Assembly: GCF_019175385.1 (NCBI RefSeq)
Contig: NC_083341.1
Coordinates: 65,629,800-65,693,799, forward strand
DNA from: Lycium barbarum
Lineage: Eukaryota; Streptophyta; Magnoliopsida; Solanales; Solanaceae
Direction of reading: 5' to 3'
Length of the DNA: 64,000 bases
Positions 23,398 through 35,993 of this stretch are shown one piece after another. The notes beneath the pieces were generated by a model. That model was given only the letters and a program-made list of their open reading frames with translations. It did not search any database and was not told the origin of the DNA. A program made the position numbers and the translations under genes. Position 1 is the first letter of the stretch, and each line of letters opens with the position of its first letter.

Positions 23398-23699
23398 TTC
23401 CTAAATTAAATCCCCCATGGGCCCTCTTATTTCCTTAAACATTTCCAAGCCCAACTATTTTTTTGTTCTAAAATTCAAGAAAAATTAATTTCCAAATTCC
23501 AAATTTGCCCTTCGTCTTCCTTCATATTTCCACGAGTCATATTGTGAATTCCCCTTTATTCCCTTGACCTTTCTTAATATTCCACTTCAAATTTTTTATA
23601 AACAACTTATACACCAAACAAGATCAAAATTATAGTCTTGCTCTTAATCTCCCGCAATTACCTCAAATTATCCGAATGCGAAAAATGCGGGATATAACA

Positions 23700-23735
23700 T
23701 CCTCCCCCCCTTTAGAACATTCATCCTCGAATGTT
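23700..23735 (-). other. D polypurine tract and adjacent hairpin (interior 1)
   Basis: Minus strand AAAGGGGGGGAGG directly before the 3' LTR. Next to it an inverted repeat AACATTCG/TGAATGTT with loop AGGA (23716-23735), one G-U pair. Same arrangement as in element C. Confidence 0.8.
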
Positions 23736-24213
23736 AAACTGGCCTCGTAGTGTACTATGATACTTCGGGGAGGTCTCCTTCGTAGGTACCTCACATGTCA
23801 CTTAACACATCCATTTCAGGAGCTTAGGTTGCCTTTATGTCGTAGGTCCATTGTATTGGCTCCGAACGCCGGCCCTGCGTTAATAAGTCTCCCAGGAGGT
23901 CACCCATTGTGAAATTGCTCTCACCCTAACACGCTTAACCTCAAAACTTCAGTGTGGTTTAGTGCCTTAATGCTAGTCTATTGGCCTCCACTCCTCCGCA
24001 CTGCCTATATCACGTAATATGGGGCAAGTTGGGGTCTCGGCGATGTTCAAACGCACTCGTAGCGCATATTTCTCTTTCAACGACTATTTTAGCCTTCGCA
24101 ATCCTCAGTATTCACCTTTTTCCTATATGTACGGTCACGTTTCGTCCTGAGTTTGCAAATTTCCAATATGTGTAGTAACACAAAGAGTAACGTACGATAG
24201 AGTAGAACCTGGA

Positions 24214-25638
24214 TCAGTTTAACGCATACATATAATAGGAAAATGCCGATGGTGTACCTGTAGCCGCATCCTGGGAAGGTGCAGGATCCTGCCGTCCTGC
24301 CAATGCGTATGTACGGTGCGGCGGACCGGCTGAACTGGGTGCCCCTCCTCTACCTCGGCCGCGGCTCGCTGGAGCCTGGGAAGTCTGTCCACGAGGGCGC
24401 ACGGTTGACGATGAACCAATTGCCGATCCGGCAGGCTGAGTTTGGCCTCCTTCATCCTTTAGTGGGCAGTCACGCACCAAATGGTTAGTTCGACCACATG
24501 CAAAACAACCACCGGTTTCTAGGTAACACTGCCCAGAGTGTGGCTTGCCACACCGAGCACATCGTGGTGGGGGCAGCCCCGTCCTACTAAAATCAGCTCT
24601 GTACCGGGATCCTGAAGCCTTGGCACTCTGACCTGGTCCTGAATAGGTAGGATGATCAAACCCCCTATCTGCAAATCGAGGTGGCGCACTGACCACTGAT
24701 TGGCCCGAATACCTAGGTTGCCCCTGTGCCTGCCCCCTCTGTACTCACTTCTAGTCCCAGAAAATCTGCCCTTTTTTCTGGAACCCTTATCTGAATAACG
24801 CTCCTCTCTCCGTAGCGGATACTGTTCCTCCAGGTTTTGGGCGTGGGCCTGAATACGAGTAATAGTCATCCCATCCTGGAGTGAAGCCGTCAAGCACTCC
24901 TTGACTAAATGTGGACCCAAACCCACTCACAAATCGGTGCACATGATCCCCCATGTTAGCTATCATGGTTGGGGCATACCTGGCTAACGAGTTAAAACAG
25001 AGGATGTATTCTCGGACGCTCATATTTCCCTGTCTCAGGTTCAAGAACATATCGGTTCGAGCCCGTCGAACCTCTGACGGTAGGAAATGTCGCAGGAACG
25101 CCTCAGTGAACTCCTGCCAAACCGGAGGGGGTGCATTTGCTCCCCTCGATGATATCCAGTTACCGTACCACAGAACTGCCACATCCCGCAGCCTGTATGA
25201 AGCCAACTCTACGGACTCCGTATCCGAAGCATGTATAATTCTCAGGGTCCTCAGCATCTCGTCTTTGAAACTCTGCAGGTCCTCCTCTGGTATTGATCCA
25301 TAGAACTCTGGCGGCTTCAGGGTGATAAAGTCTCGGGCCCTTGCGCTTACCGCCCTGTCTCCCGGGTCTACATCTTGCCGCTGAGCTTGTGCGGCGACTA
25401 ACTGGGTCAATAATTGGATGGCCTCTGCCATCTGATGGCCCGGAGCTGCTGGCGGTGGAACTGGAGGTGCGGGGGCTGGAGCTGGAACCCTTCCCTGCTC
25501 TGCTGGTGCAGGGGAAGCAGGAACAGTCTGAGGGGGAGCTTCATTATGAGACTCTCCTTCTTCTAGCTCCCGTGCAACTCTGCTGCCCGCCACCCTCTTG
25601 GATTTCTCGGCCGTCGTAGCCTTTCTCTTCGGCGGCAT
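24214..25638 (-). pseudogene. D gag, copy 1
   Basis: Start chosen at ATG 25638 (MPPKRKATTAEKSK), which aligns with the C gag start (MSLKGKATAAQKGK); an upstream ATG at 25650 also exists. Features: Ala/Pro-rich linker, capsid block PPEFYGSIPEEDLQSF to RHFLPSEVRRARTDMFLNL (retrotransposon gag fold), then two zinc-binding motifs, CARCGKPHSGQC and CFACGRTNHLVRDC. A middle segment (about 24930-24737) is out of frame because of an extra base in a G run and a compensating indel; before and after it the frame is the same. No pol follows: the interior continues to the polypurine tract in about 500 noncoding bases. Role in the family: particle assembly and RNA packaging. Confidence 0.88.
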
Positions 25639-25825
25639 TACTGAAACCATAACATAGGATTAGGGAAGGAATGTGGAAGCCTGGTAGCATAGCTCTATCG
25701 CACGATCTTAGAATGCAAAGAAGGTCATATTTCCTAAATGCCCCGTAGCTTCCTGTCGATAAGTGTGGCGCGCTACACACCCATAAACAAGACTCTACTG
25801 GACACGGCTCGTAGACAAACCCCTA

Positions 25826-25847
25826 GGACCGAACTGCTCTGATACCA
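25826..25847 (-). other. D primer-binding site (interior 1)
   Basis: Minus strand TGGTATCAGAGCAGTTCG, complementary to initiator tRNA-Met at its start; 4-base spacer GAAG to the LTR. Both site and spacer equal those of element C. Confidence 0.9.
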
Positions 25848-25851
25848 CTTC

Positions 25852-28800
25852 TGTCACGACCCGACTAGGGCCGTGATGAGTACCCGATACTTGTACCGAG
25901 CACCCCTTATCTGTCATATTACCTTTACCTCTTAGCAAGCCGTGTAACAGAGCCACATTTTTTTTTTTTTGAACATTAACATTAGCAGCGTCATTCTGAA
26001 CATAGGCTAATAAACTTCGTTAGCACTTTATACAACAACATTAACATGCCAAAACATCATATATCTAACTATACTTGACTGACTGTACATATCTGCCTAC
26101 GAGCCTCTAGACATAGTACACTTATACATAGAAAGGGCCGAGCACTATCGTGCCCGAGATTATATATACACAAAATAGTACTATTGAAATAAGGCTCCGG
26201 AACGACTGGAGCGCTGTAGAGTACTGCTGGCAGAGCTCCTAAGGATCAAGTCCACCTGTCTGCTGACCTGCGCGGCATGGAACGCAGCGTCCACAAGAAG
26301 GGACGTCAGTAAGAATAGTGTACCGAGTATGTAAGGCATAGAAAATAATACAAGCAGTAACATAGAGTACAATTAATAATATCATGGAGTCACAGGGCAT
26401 ATAACGAGGCGAGAAAGTAACATGTGCATAGGAAGGCCCCTTTTCAGGCCGGCTGTCATGTAGGCTTGTCCTTTCGTCTTTGAAATGATTCTTTTCATAA
26501 GCATAGGAATTAACATTTATATATTACTTATTCTCGTGTACAGAAAACAGTACATTTCAGTGAACAGTATCTTTGATTCACATTTACAGACGCCGAATAC
26601 ATCGGCTCTCCCAAGCCCCCTCCCCAACGGTGTCCCAACACATTACATCATATATAGGTAGCATGCATTATATATATACAGACGCCGCGTACGGCTCTCC
26701 CATATCCCGCGTCCAGGATGGAATTCAGCTGAATGAGGTGGTGATATAACAGTGACCCTTCCCCTTTCCCCATACACATATACATATACATTTGCTTATC
26801 TTTTATACATATACACGTCTCATATATAATTACTTATCTTATTTATATATACATATCCATACACATATACCTATTTTATATACATATATCATATAAGCAC
26901 ACAAGAGCCAAGGAAAATCATGTATCCATCGGAGTGACGTAAGGTCGGTGACCTCCGATTACGTTATGGAATGCTAGTTATAGCTTTGTCTCACCTTGAA
27001 GGAACAAGTATTTTAAGGCGAGACTATCAACGGAGAATAGTATTACAGTAACCGTAGAATGAAATCGTGGGCCTCATAGATGACCGTCATAGGCTTTGGA
27101 GTCAGAGAAAATAAAGATATAACTAGGAAATATAAATACGATTAAAAAAAGTGTATCACTTTCATGTTTACATAAGATTCTTAGCTTAGTCATCTTAGTC
27201 ATAGAGTCGTTCCGGTCGTACTTACCAAAGGTACATTCTCTTGTCTAACATTGTCATTATCATTATCCTCATAGAAACATTCTCGTTAGAGTCGTCATAG
27301 TACTTATCATTCGGTAACGAGATTGGGATCAAAAGTCCCCTTTGGATTTACTTCAAGTAAGTCAACCACGACTATAGAAAAATCCGAGAGTAACGGGCCC
27401 ACCTCGGGCCGGATGAGGTAGCGTATACGATTTACGTATGTTACGTGTCATAGCGTCACTTGCGAGGGTCTTAGGGTAATCGGGTCCCATTTATACAAGT
27501 TCTAAGGGCGTAGGAGGTTTTTCCAACAATTGGCACACTTTCTAGTTCAATTCTATTGAACAAAAAGTGGAAAACTTTAGGTGCGGATTCCGGGGAACCG
27601 AGTTGTCCCCGAGGCTCGTACCCAACTTATTACAACTAAGACATGCCATAGAAAGAAGGGTGAAGCCTTACATACCTCTTCCGCTCCTTTCTGCTATTCC
27701 AAATTCACGTCGCAATCTCGTCGAAATCTGCAAATTGGTCATTTTTACCCAAAACTCTCATTAGTATACTTAGAGTTGAAATCTTAAGGTAATACTTGGC
27801 TACCGAAATTTCGGCAGCACCTCCTCTGTAAATATACCATCCTCGACATTCAATTTAGTCAAATTCTCGTCAAACACAATCCGGGAATTCAAACCCGGCC
27901 AAACTATCAACATGAATTCAACAATCACACTAGCGATCCATACATTACTTTCTTCCACATTTATGGACTTCACCATCATTCTACACATTCACAACATCAT
28001 TCATGCAACTATAAGAATTTACGCTAACGTCAAATTAACTTCTTCGACGCTTCCACAACGATTACAACTTCGTTTTCATTATGGAACGCATAACGACAAC
28101 AATCAAAACACTACATAAAATCAATCTGATTGTCCCACACAACATCACCATATTCGGCCACCATGATCAACAACACGACAACTAGAATATTAATTACAAC
28201 TTGCTCATTGTTCCTCAACAATTCAATACACATTCATGGTTACATAAGCCATGTTCACGGCCACCTATGCCATGCACACACACACGGCTAACATCAAGCA
28301 TGCACACCACAATCTCTCCAAATTCATTCAACTTCCATTTTACACATATCATTCACAACAATAACAACCAAACACTAATTAAAATAATTGAAGCATGGCT
28401 CCTACACACATATATATATACACGTCCATACTCTATATTTCTCTCCTTCATGAATTTCATCCATTTTGGCATACTACAACACATATAAACCATACATAAC
28501 ACATAAAACAAGATTAAAACTCACCTTTCTTCTTCAACTTCTCACTTGACTACAACTTGGCAACTTGTATGATTATGAATTTTTCTTGCTTCAACAACAA
28601 CTCCACCTTGTTAAGGACCCTTTAATTAGTAGAGAATGATTTTTGAAGAATTTTTTTCCAAGATTTCTTGTTGATCCTAGGCTTGGCCGAATGGCCCTAG
28701 AACTTTCTCCTCCCTTCTCTTATTTTTGCTCTCTTGAAATTTCTAGAGAATTATGGAGCAAAGATGACCTATTCATCTTTTATATTTCCTAAATTAAATC

Positions 28801-29115
28801 CCCCATGGGCTTGGCCCAAGCCCATGGCCGGTTGGGCCCTCTTATTTCCTTAAACATTTCCAAGCCCAACTATTTTTTTGTTCTACAATTCATGAAAAAT
28901 TAATTTCCAAATTCCAAATTTGCCCTTCGTCTTCCTTCATATTTCCACGAGTCATATTGCGAATTCCCCTTTATGCCCTTGACCTTTCTTAATATTCCCA
29001 CTTCAAAATTTTTATAAACAACTTATACACCAAACAAGATCAAAATTATAGTCTTACTCTTAATCTCCCGCAATTACCTCAAATTATCCGAATGCGAAAA
29101 ATGCGGTATATAACA
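25852..29115 (-). repeat. D LTR 2 (shared middle LTR)
   Basis: 3,264 bases. Serves as 5' LTR of interior 1 and 3' LTR of interior 2. No TSD at either inner junction. Private changes include a small deletion near 27150 and a broken TATA-side palindrome near 28770. Confidence 0.95.
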
Positions 29116-29151
29116 TCCTCCCCCCCTTTAGAACATTCGTCCTCGAATGTT
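29116..29151 (-). other. D polypurine tract and hairpin (interior 2)
   Basis: Same layout as in interior 1. Here the inverted repeat AACATTCG/CGAATGTT (29132-29139, 29144-29151) is perfect. Confidence 0.8.
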
Positions 29152-29630
29152 AAACCTGGCCTCGTAGTGTACTATGATACTTCGGGGAGGTCTCCTTCGT
29201 AGGTACCTCACATGTCACTTAACACATCCATTTCAGGAGCTTAGGTTGCCTTTATGTCGTAGGTCCATTGTATTGGCTCCGAACGCCGGCCCTGCGTTAA
29301 TAAGTCTCCCAGGAGGTCACCCATTGTGAAATTGCTCTCACCCTAACACGCTTAACCTCAAAACTTCAGTGTGTTTTAGTGCCTTAATGCTAGTCTATTG
29401 GCCTCCACTCCTCCGCACTGCCTATATCACGTAATATGGGGCAAGTTAGGGTCTCGGCGATGTTCAAACGCACTCGTAGCGCATATTTCTCTTTCAACGA
29501 CTATTTTAGCCTTCGCAATCCTCAGTATTCACCTTTTTCCTATATGTACGGTCACGTTTCGTCCTGAGTTTGCAAATTTCCAATATGTGTAGTAACACAA
29601 AGAGTAACGTACGATAGAGTAGAACCTGGA

Positions 29631-31055
29631 TCAGTTTAACGCATACATATAATAGGAAAATGCCGATGGTGTACCTGTAGCCGCATCCTGGGAAGGTGCA
29701 GGATCCTGCCGTCCTGCCAATGCGTATGTACGGTGCGGCGGACCGGCTGAACTGGGTGCCCCTCCTCTACCTCGGCCGCGGCCCGCTGGAGCCTGGGAAG
29801 TCTGTCCACGAGGGCGCACGGTTGACGATGAACCAATTGCCGATCCGGCAGGCTGAGTTTGGCCTCCTTCATCCTTTAGTGGGCAGTCACGCACCAAATG
29901 GTTAGTTCGACCACAGGCAAAACAACCACCGGTTTCTAGGTAACACTGCCCAGAGTGTGGCTTGCCACACCGAGCACATCGTGGTGGGGGCAGCCCCGTC
30001 CTGCTAAAATCAGCTCTGTACCGGGATCCTGAAGCCTTGGCACTCTGACCTGGTCCTGAATAGGTAGGATGATCAAACCCCCTATCTGCAAATCGAGGTG
30101 GCGCACTGACCACTGATTGGCCCGAATACCTAGGTTGCCCCTGTGCCTGCCCCCTCTGTACTCACTTCTAGTCCCAGAAAATCTGCCCTTTTTTCTGGAA
30201 CCCTTATCTGAATAACGCTCCTCTCTCCGTAGCGGATACTGTTCCTCCAGGTTTTGGGCGTGGGCCTGAATACGAGTAATAGTCATCCCATCCTGGAGTG
30301 AAGCCGTCAAGCACTCCTTGACTAAATGTGGACCCAAACCCACTCACAAATCGGTGCACATGATCCCCCATGTTAGCTATCATGGTTGGGGCATACCTGG
30401 CTAACGAGTTAAAACAGAGGCTGTATTCTCGGACGCTCATATTTCCCTGTCTCAGGTTCAAGAACATATCGGCTCAAGCCCGTCGAACCTCTGACGGTAG
30501 GAAATGTCGCAGGAACGCCTCAGTGAACTCCTGCCAAACCGGACGGGGTGCATTTGCTCCCCTCGATGATATCCAGTTACCGTACCACAGAACTGCCACA
30601 TCCCGCAGCCTGTATGAAGCCAACTCTACGGACTCCGTATCCGAAGCATGTATAATTCTCAGGGTCCTCAGCATCTCGTCTATGAAACTCTGCGGGTCCT
30701 CCTCTGGTATTGATCTATAGAACTCTGGCGGCTTCAAGGTGATAAAGTCTCGGGCCCTTGCGCTTACCGCCCTGTCTCCCGGGTCTACATCTTGCCGCTG
30801 AGCTTGTGCGGCGACTAACTGGGTCAATAATTGGATGGCCTCTGCCATCTGATGGCCCGGAGCTGCTGGCGGTGGAACTGGAGGTGCGGGGGCTGGAGCT
30901 GGAACCCTTCCCTGCTCTGCTGGTGCAGGGGAAGCAGGAACAGTCTGAGGGGGAGCTTCATTATGAGACTCTCCTTCTTCTAGCTCCCGTGCAACTCTGT
31001 TGCCCGTCACCCTCTTGGATTTCTCGGCCGTCGTAGCCTTTCTCTTCGGCGGCAT
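29631..31055 (-). pseudogene. D gag, copy 2
   Basis: Near-identical to copy 1, including the same extra G in the G run near 30347 and the same compensating shift, so the frame disruption predates the tandem duplication. In addition it has its own stop near 30472 (EVRRA-stop-ADMF, CGA to TGA). The zinc-binding motifs CARCGKPHSGQC and CFACGRTNHLVRDC are intact. Confidence 0.88.
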
Positions 31056-31242
31056 TACTGAAACCATAACATAGGATTAGGGAAGGAATGTGGAAGCCTG
31101 GTAGCATAGCTCTATTGCACGATCTTAGAATGCAAAGAAGGTCATATTTCCTAAATGCCCCGTAGCTTCCTGTCGATAAGTGTGGCGCGCTACACACCCA
31201 TAAACAAGACTCTACTGGACACGGCTCGTAGACAAACCCCTA

Positions 31243-31264
31243 GGACCGAACTGCTCTGATACCA
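31243..31264 (-). other. D primer-binding site (interior 2)
   Basis: Same TGGTATCAGAGCAGTTCG sequence and 4-base spacer as interior 1. Confidence 0.9.
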
Positions 31265-31268
31265 CTTC

Positions 31269-34200
31269 TGTCACGACCCGACTAGGGCCGTGATGAGTAC
31301 CCGATACTTGTACCGAGCACCCCTTATCTGTCATATTACCTTTACCTCTTAGCAAGCCATGTAACAGAGCCACATTTTTTTTTTTGAACATTAACATTAG
31401 CAGCGTCATTCTGAACATAGGCTAATAAACTTCGTTAGCACTTTATACAACAACATTAACATGCCAAAACACCATATATCTAACTATACTTGACTGACTG
31501 TACATATCTGCCTACGAGCCTCTAGACATAGTACACTTATAAATAGAAAGGGCCGAGTACTATCATGCCCGAGATTATATATACACAAAATAGTACCACT
31601 GAAATAAGGCTTCGGAACGACTGGAGCGCTGTAGAGTACTGCTGGCAGAGCTCCTAAGGATCAAGTCCACCTGTCTGCTGACCTGCGCGGCATGGAACGC
31701 AGCGTCCACAAGAAGGGACGTCAGTACGAATAGTGTACCGAGTATGTAAGGCATAGAAAATAATACAAGCAGTAACATAGAGTACGATTAATAATATCAT
31801 GGAGTCACAGGGCATATAACGAGGCGAGAAAGTAACCTGTGCATAGGAAGGCCCCTTTTCAGGCCGGCTGTCATGTAGGCTTGTCCTTTCGTCTTTGAAA
31901 CGTTTCTTTTCATAAGCATAGGAATTAAAATTTATATATTACTTATTCTCGTGTACAGAAAACAGTACATTTCAGTGAACAGTATCTTTGATTCACATTT
32001 ACAGACGCCGAATACATCGGCTCTCCCAAGCCCCCTCCCAACGGTGTCCCAACACATTACATCATATATAGGTAGCATGCATTATATATATACAGACGCC
32101 GCGTACGGATCTCCCATATCCCGCGTCCAGGATGGAATCCAGCTGAATCAGGTGGTGATATAACAGTGACCCTTCCCCTTTCCCCATACACATATACATA
32201 TACATTTGCTTATCTTTTATACATATACACGTCTCATATACAATTACTTATCTTATTTATATATACATATCCATACACATATACCTATTTTATATACATA
32301 TATCATATAAGCACACAAGAGCCAAGGAAAATCATGTATCCATCGGAGTGACGTAAGGTCGGTGACCTCCGATTACGTTATGGAATGCTAGTTATAGCTT
32401 TGTCTTACCTTGAAAGAACAAGTATTTTAAGGCGAGACTATCAACGGAGAATAGTATTACAGTAACTGTAGAATGAAATCGTGGGCCTCATAGATGACCG
32501 TCATAGGCTTTGGAGTCAGAGAAAATAAAGATATAACTAGGAAATATAAATACGATTAAAAAATTAGTGTATCACTTTCATGTTTACATAAGATACTTAG
32601 CTTAGTCATCTTAGTCATAGAGTCGTTCCGGTCGTACTTATCAAAGGTACATTCTCTTGTCTAACATTGTCATTATCATTATCCTCATAGAAACACTCTC
32701 GTTAGAGTAGTCATAGTACTTATCATTCGGTAACGAGATTGGGATGAAAAGTCCCCTTTGGATTTACTTCAAGTAAGTCAACCACGACTATAGAAAAATC
32801 CGAGAGTAACGGGCCCACCTCGGGCCGGATGAGGTAGCGTATACGATTTACGTATGTTACGTGTCATAGCGTCACTTGCGAGGGTCTTAGGGTAATCGGG
32901 TCCCATTTATACAAGTTCTAAGGGCGTAGGAGGTTTTTCCAACAATTGGCACACTTTCTAGTTCAATTCTATTGAACAAAAAGTGGAAAACTTTAGGTGC
33001 GGATTCCGGGGAACCGAGTTGTCCCCGAGGCTCGTACCCAACTTATTACAACTAAGACATGCCATAGAAAGAAGGGTGAAGCCTTACATACCTTTTCCGC
33101 TCCTTTCTGCTATTCCAAATTCACGTCGCAATCTCGTCGAAATCTGCAAATTGGTCATTTATACCCAAAACTCTCATTAGTATACTTAGAGTTGAAATCT
33201 TAAGGTAATACTTGGCTACCGAAATTTCGGCAGCACCTCCTCTGTAAATATACCATCCTCGACATTCAATTTAGTCAAATTCTCGTCAAACACAATCCGG
33301 GAATTCAAACCCGGCCAAACTATCAACATGAATTCAACAATCACACTAGCGATCCATACATTACTTTCTTCCACATTTATGGACTTCACCATCATTCTAC
33401 ACATTCACAACATCATTCATGCAACTATAAGAATTTACGCTAACGTCAAATTAACTTCTTCGACGCTTCCACAACGATTACAACTTCGTTTTCATTATGG
33501 AACGCATAACGACAACAATCAAAACACTACATAAAATCAATCTGATTGTCCCACACAACATCACCATATTCGGCCACCATGATCAACAACACGACAACTA
33601 GAATATTAATTACAACTTGCTCATTGTTCCTCAACAATTCAACACACATTCATGGTTACATAAGCCATGTTCACGGCCACCTATGCCATGCACACACACA
33701 CGACTAACATCAAGCATGCACACCACAATCTCTCCAAATTCATTCAACTTCCATTTTCCACATATCATTCACAACAATAACAACCAAACACTAATTAAAA
33801 TAATTGAAGCATGGCTCCTACACATATATATATATACACGTCCATACTCTATATTTCTCTCCTTCATGAATTTCATCCATTTTGGCATACTACAACACAT
33901 ATAAACCATACATAACACATAAAACAAGATTAAAACTCACCTTTCTTCTTCAACTTCTCACTTGACTACAACTTGGCAACTTGTATGATTATGAATTTTT
34001 CTTGCTTCAACAAAAACTCCACCTTGTTAAGGACCCTTTAATTAGTAGAGAATGATTTTTGAAGAATTTTTTTCCAAGATTTCTTGTTGATCCTAGGCTT
34101 GGCCGAATGGCCCTAGAACTTTCTCCTCTCTTCTCTTATTTTTGATCTCTTGAAATTTCTAGAGAATTATGGAGCAAAGATGACCTAGTCATCTTTTATA

Positions 34201-34531
34201 TTTCCTAAATTAAATCCCCCATGGGCTTGGCCCAAGCCCATGGCCGGTTGGGCCCTCTTATTTCCTTAAAAATTTCCAAGCCCAACTATTTTTTTGTTCT
34301 ACAATTCATGAAATATTAATTTCCAAATTCCAAATTTGCCCTTCGTCTTCCTTCATATTTCCACGAGTCATATTGCGAATTCCCCTTTATGCCCTTGACC
34401 TTTCTTAATATTCCCACTTCAAAATTTTTATAAACAACTTATACACCAAACAAGATCAAAATTATAGTCTTGCTTTTAATCTCCCGCAATTACCTCAAAT
34501 TATCCGAATGCGAAAAATGCGGGATATAACA
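31269..34531 (-). repeat. D LTR 3 (5' outer LTR)
   Basis: 3,263 bases; directly followed by TSD CACGT at 34532. The TATA-side palindrome is intact. Confidence 0.95.
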
Positions 34532-34566
34532 CACGTCTAGGGTGGGTTTTGGCGCATGATAGTTGG

Positions 34567-35578
34567 GCAAAGATTCGGGACGGGTGGCACTTAGACTTCG
34601 CGAATCCCACTGGGTTGTGCTACCTAGATGTCGATATTTCCGTCCGGAGTATATGTGTACACAACATTGGCATGACATTGCATTGCATTCATACATCATT
34701 GCATTGCATTGCATTATGGCTTGTTTGAAATGATTTGGTGCTTACTTGTGATGTTGGATTCAGATTGATATATTGAGACTTGACACAATTGGGATTAGAT
34801 GCTACTTAGGCGATGATGTATACTTGTCTTCGAATATCTGTGACTTTTACTGGTTGGTTTATCTTGTGGATCGTTCGCAGGATCAGTTGCATGTTGGGCC
34901 TCTAAAGGATGTAGACTAAAGATATCTTAGTGAAGAGTCGACTCCTAGACTAAAAATGAATGGTATTAATGATATATGATTGTCATGATATTGTTGTGGA
35001 TCTAGCTTGTGGTCATTAGTGGAAGGTGAATGAGTTAAGGTTCTTGGTGTCATATTGTGCGATAAATAGACGTAGGGCTTGATTTAGTCGCTGATCATGT
35101 TTATTTATGATTTCATTTACTGATATGTGTTTCTTACCATTGTCGGCCTATGATACTTACTCAGTACACGTTGATTGTACTGATACTGCTCTTGCTACAC
35201 TCTTTTTTGGTGTAGAGTGTTTCAGGTGATTGATATCAACATGTTCGGGGATGGGCGATGCCTAATCTGAAGTCCTCCACCCACTTCATTCCGGGACAGA
35301 GGTTGGGTCTTATAGTGTTGTTGTAATTCGTATCACTTAGTTGCTCTTGTACTAGTCTAGACCATGTCGTGGGAACTTGAAAAGAGTCTTTATTTATTTA
35401 ACGGTTGTAAACATTTTCAATATTGGAGTTGATTAGATAATTGATTTCCGCTGTTAATTGTACTTATTTATTGGAATATTCAAATTGTCCTTACTTGATT
35501 AATGTGTTATTGATTGAGGGTTCGCATACCGAGGAGGGAAGGGTAGGTGCTCGCGCGATCCTAAATTGGGTCGTGACA
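34567..35578 (+). repeat. Family-A 5' LTR, second part
   Basis: Continues the LTR interrupted at 18513 and matches solo LTR A from about 15240 on (ACATGTGTACACAACATT-like block). Ends GGGTCGTGACA at 35578. Paired hairpins TCAGTAC/GTACTGA (35161-35167, 35177-35183) and CTACAC/GTGTAG (35195-35200, 35210-35215) lie near its end. Confidence 0.87.
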
Positions 35579-35581
35579 AGT

Positions 35582-35599
35582 TGGTATCAGAGCCTAGGT
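35582..35599 (+). other. Family-A primer-binding site
   Basis: TGGTATCAGAGCCTAGGT, initiator tRNA-Met type, three bases after the LTR end. Confidence 0.88.
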
Positions 35600-35748
35600 T
35601 ACCGGTCTCACGAGTACTAGAGAAATGTCTAGTAGAGTCTCGTGGAATGGTACGTTGATGTTCGTGCCCATCCACGAGAGGCTACAGGGCATCTAGGAAA
35701 ACTTTCCATATTTCTTTCAATTCATGCTACTTCAGGAAAATTGGTATC
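35600..35748 (+). other. Family-A interior, left remnant
   Basis: About 150 bases of 5' leader before the insertion of B; noncoding. It ends with the TSD GTATC (35744-35748) and resumes at 60496. Confidence 0.75.
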
Positions 35749-35984
35749 TGTAACACTCTGTAAATCCGGGTTAAGTGTGAAAGCGTCTTGGAGAATCTGG
35801 ACTCCACTGTTTTGGTTAATGAAAAATACAGCCCGTATTTTACTGTATTTCTTGGGCTTATTTCACCCGCCTCCCTACGTGGTCCACTGTTTTTGTTAAC
35901 GTAAAATACGGAAAAAGAATACGACCCGTATTTTGAAATACGGTCCGTATTTCTGGGTGTATTTCACCCGCCTCTAGCAGTGTG

Positions 35985-35993
35985 TATATAAAG
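35985..35993 (+). promoter_or_regulatory. Probable TATA box of B 5' LTR
   Basis: TATATAAAG about 240 bases into the LTR, just after the CGG/CCG dyads. Copied in the 3' LTR at 58825-58833. Confidence 0.55.

Larger units (their letters stand above)
20462..23699 (-). repeat. D LTR 1 (3' outer LTR)
   Basis: 3,238 bases; plus strand reads TGTCACGACCCGACTAGGG to GCGGGATATAACA. It lacks a 25-base palindromic block (around GGGCTTGGCCCAAGCCC) present in LTRs 2 and 3, located near 23420. Confidence 0.95.
20462..34531 (-). mobile_element. Element D: tandem LTR-gag-LTR-gag-LTR retrotransposon
   Basis: Three near-identical LTRs of about 3.25 kb separated by two near-identical interiors of about 2.15 kb, all on the minus strand, with one TSD (CACGT) only at the outer edges. 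Each interior has a primer-binding site, a gag relic and a polypurine tract and lacks protease, RT, RNase H and integrase. The LTRs are longer than the interior. The structure fits a gag-only non-autonomous gypsy element (as in the TR-GAG class) that was duplicated by unequal recombination between its LTRs after insertion. The gag matches that of element C. Confidence 0.93.
18514..34561 (+). mobile_element. Solo LTR B' (family B), split by element D
   Basis: Starts TGTGACACTCCGTAAATCC (family B starts TGTAACACTCTGTAAATCC). The second part, 34537-34561, ends in a worn version of the family terminus. Flanks are GTTAG (18509-18513) and GTTGG (34562-34566), a TSD with one mismatch. Joined length without D is about 1.97 kb, like the B LTRs (about 1.9 kb). 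No primer site or polypurine tract belongs to it, so it is solo. The worn end and TSD show it is old. Confidence 0.88.

Noticed and set aside
25852..29115. D LTR 2 as an independent solo insertion
   Set aside because: No TSD at its ends; it directly adjoins a primer site on one side and a polypurine tract on the other.
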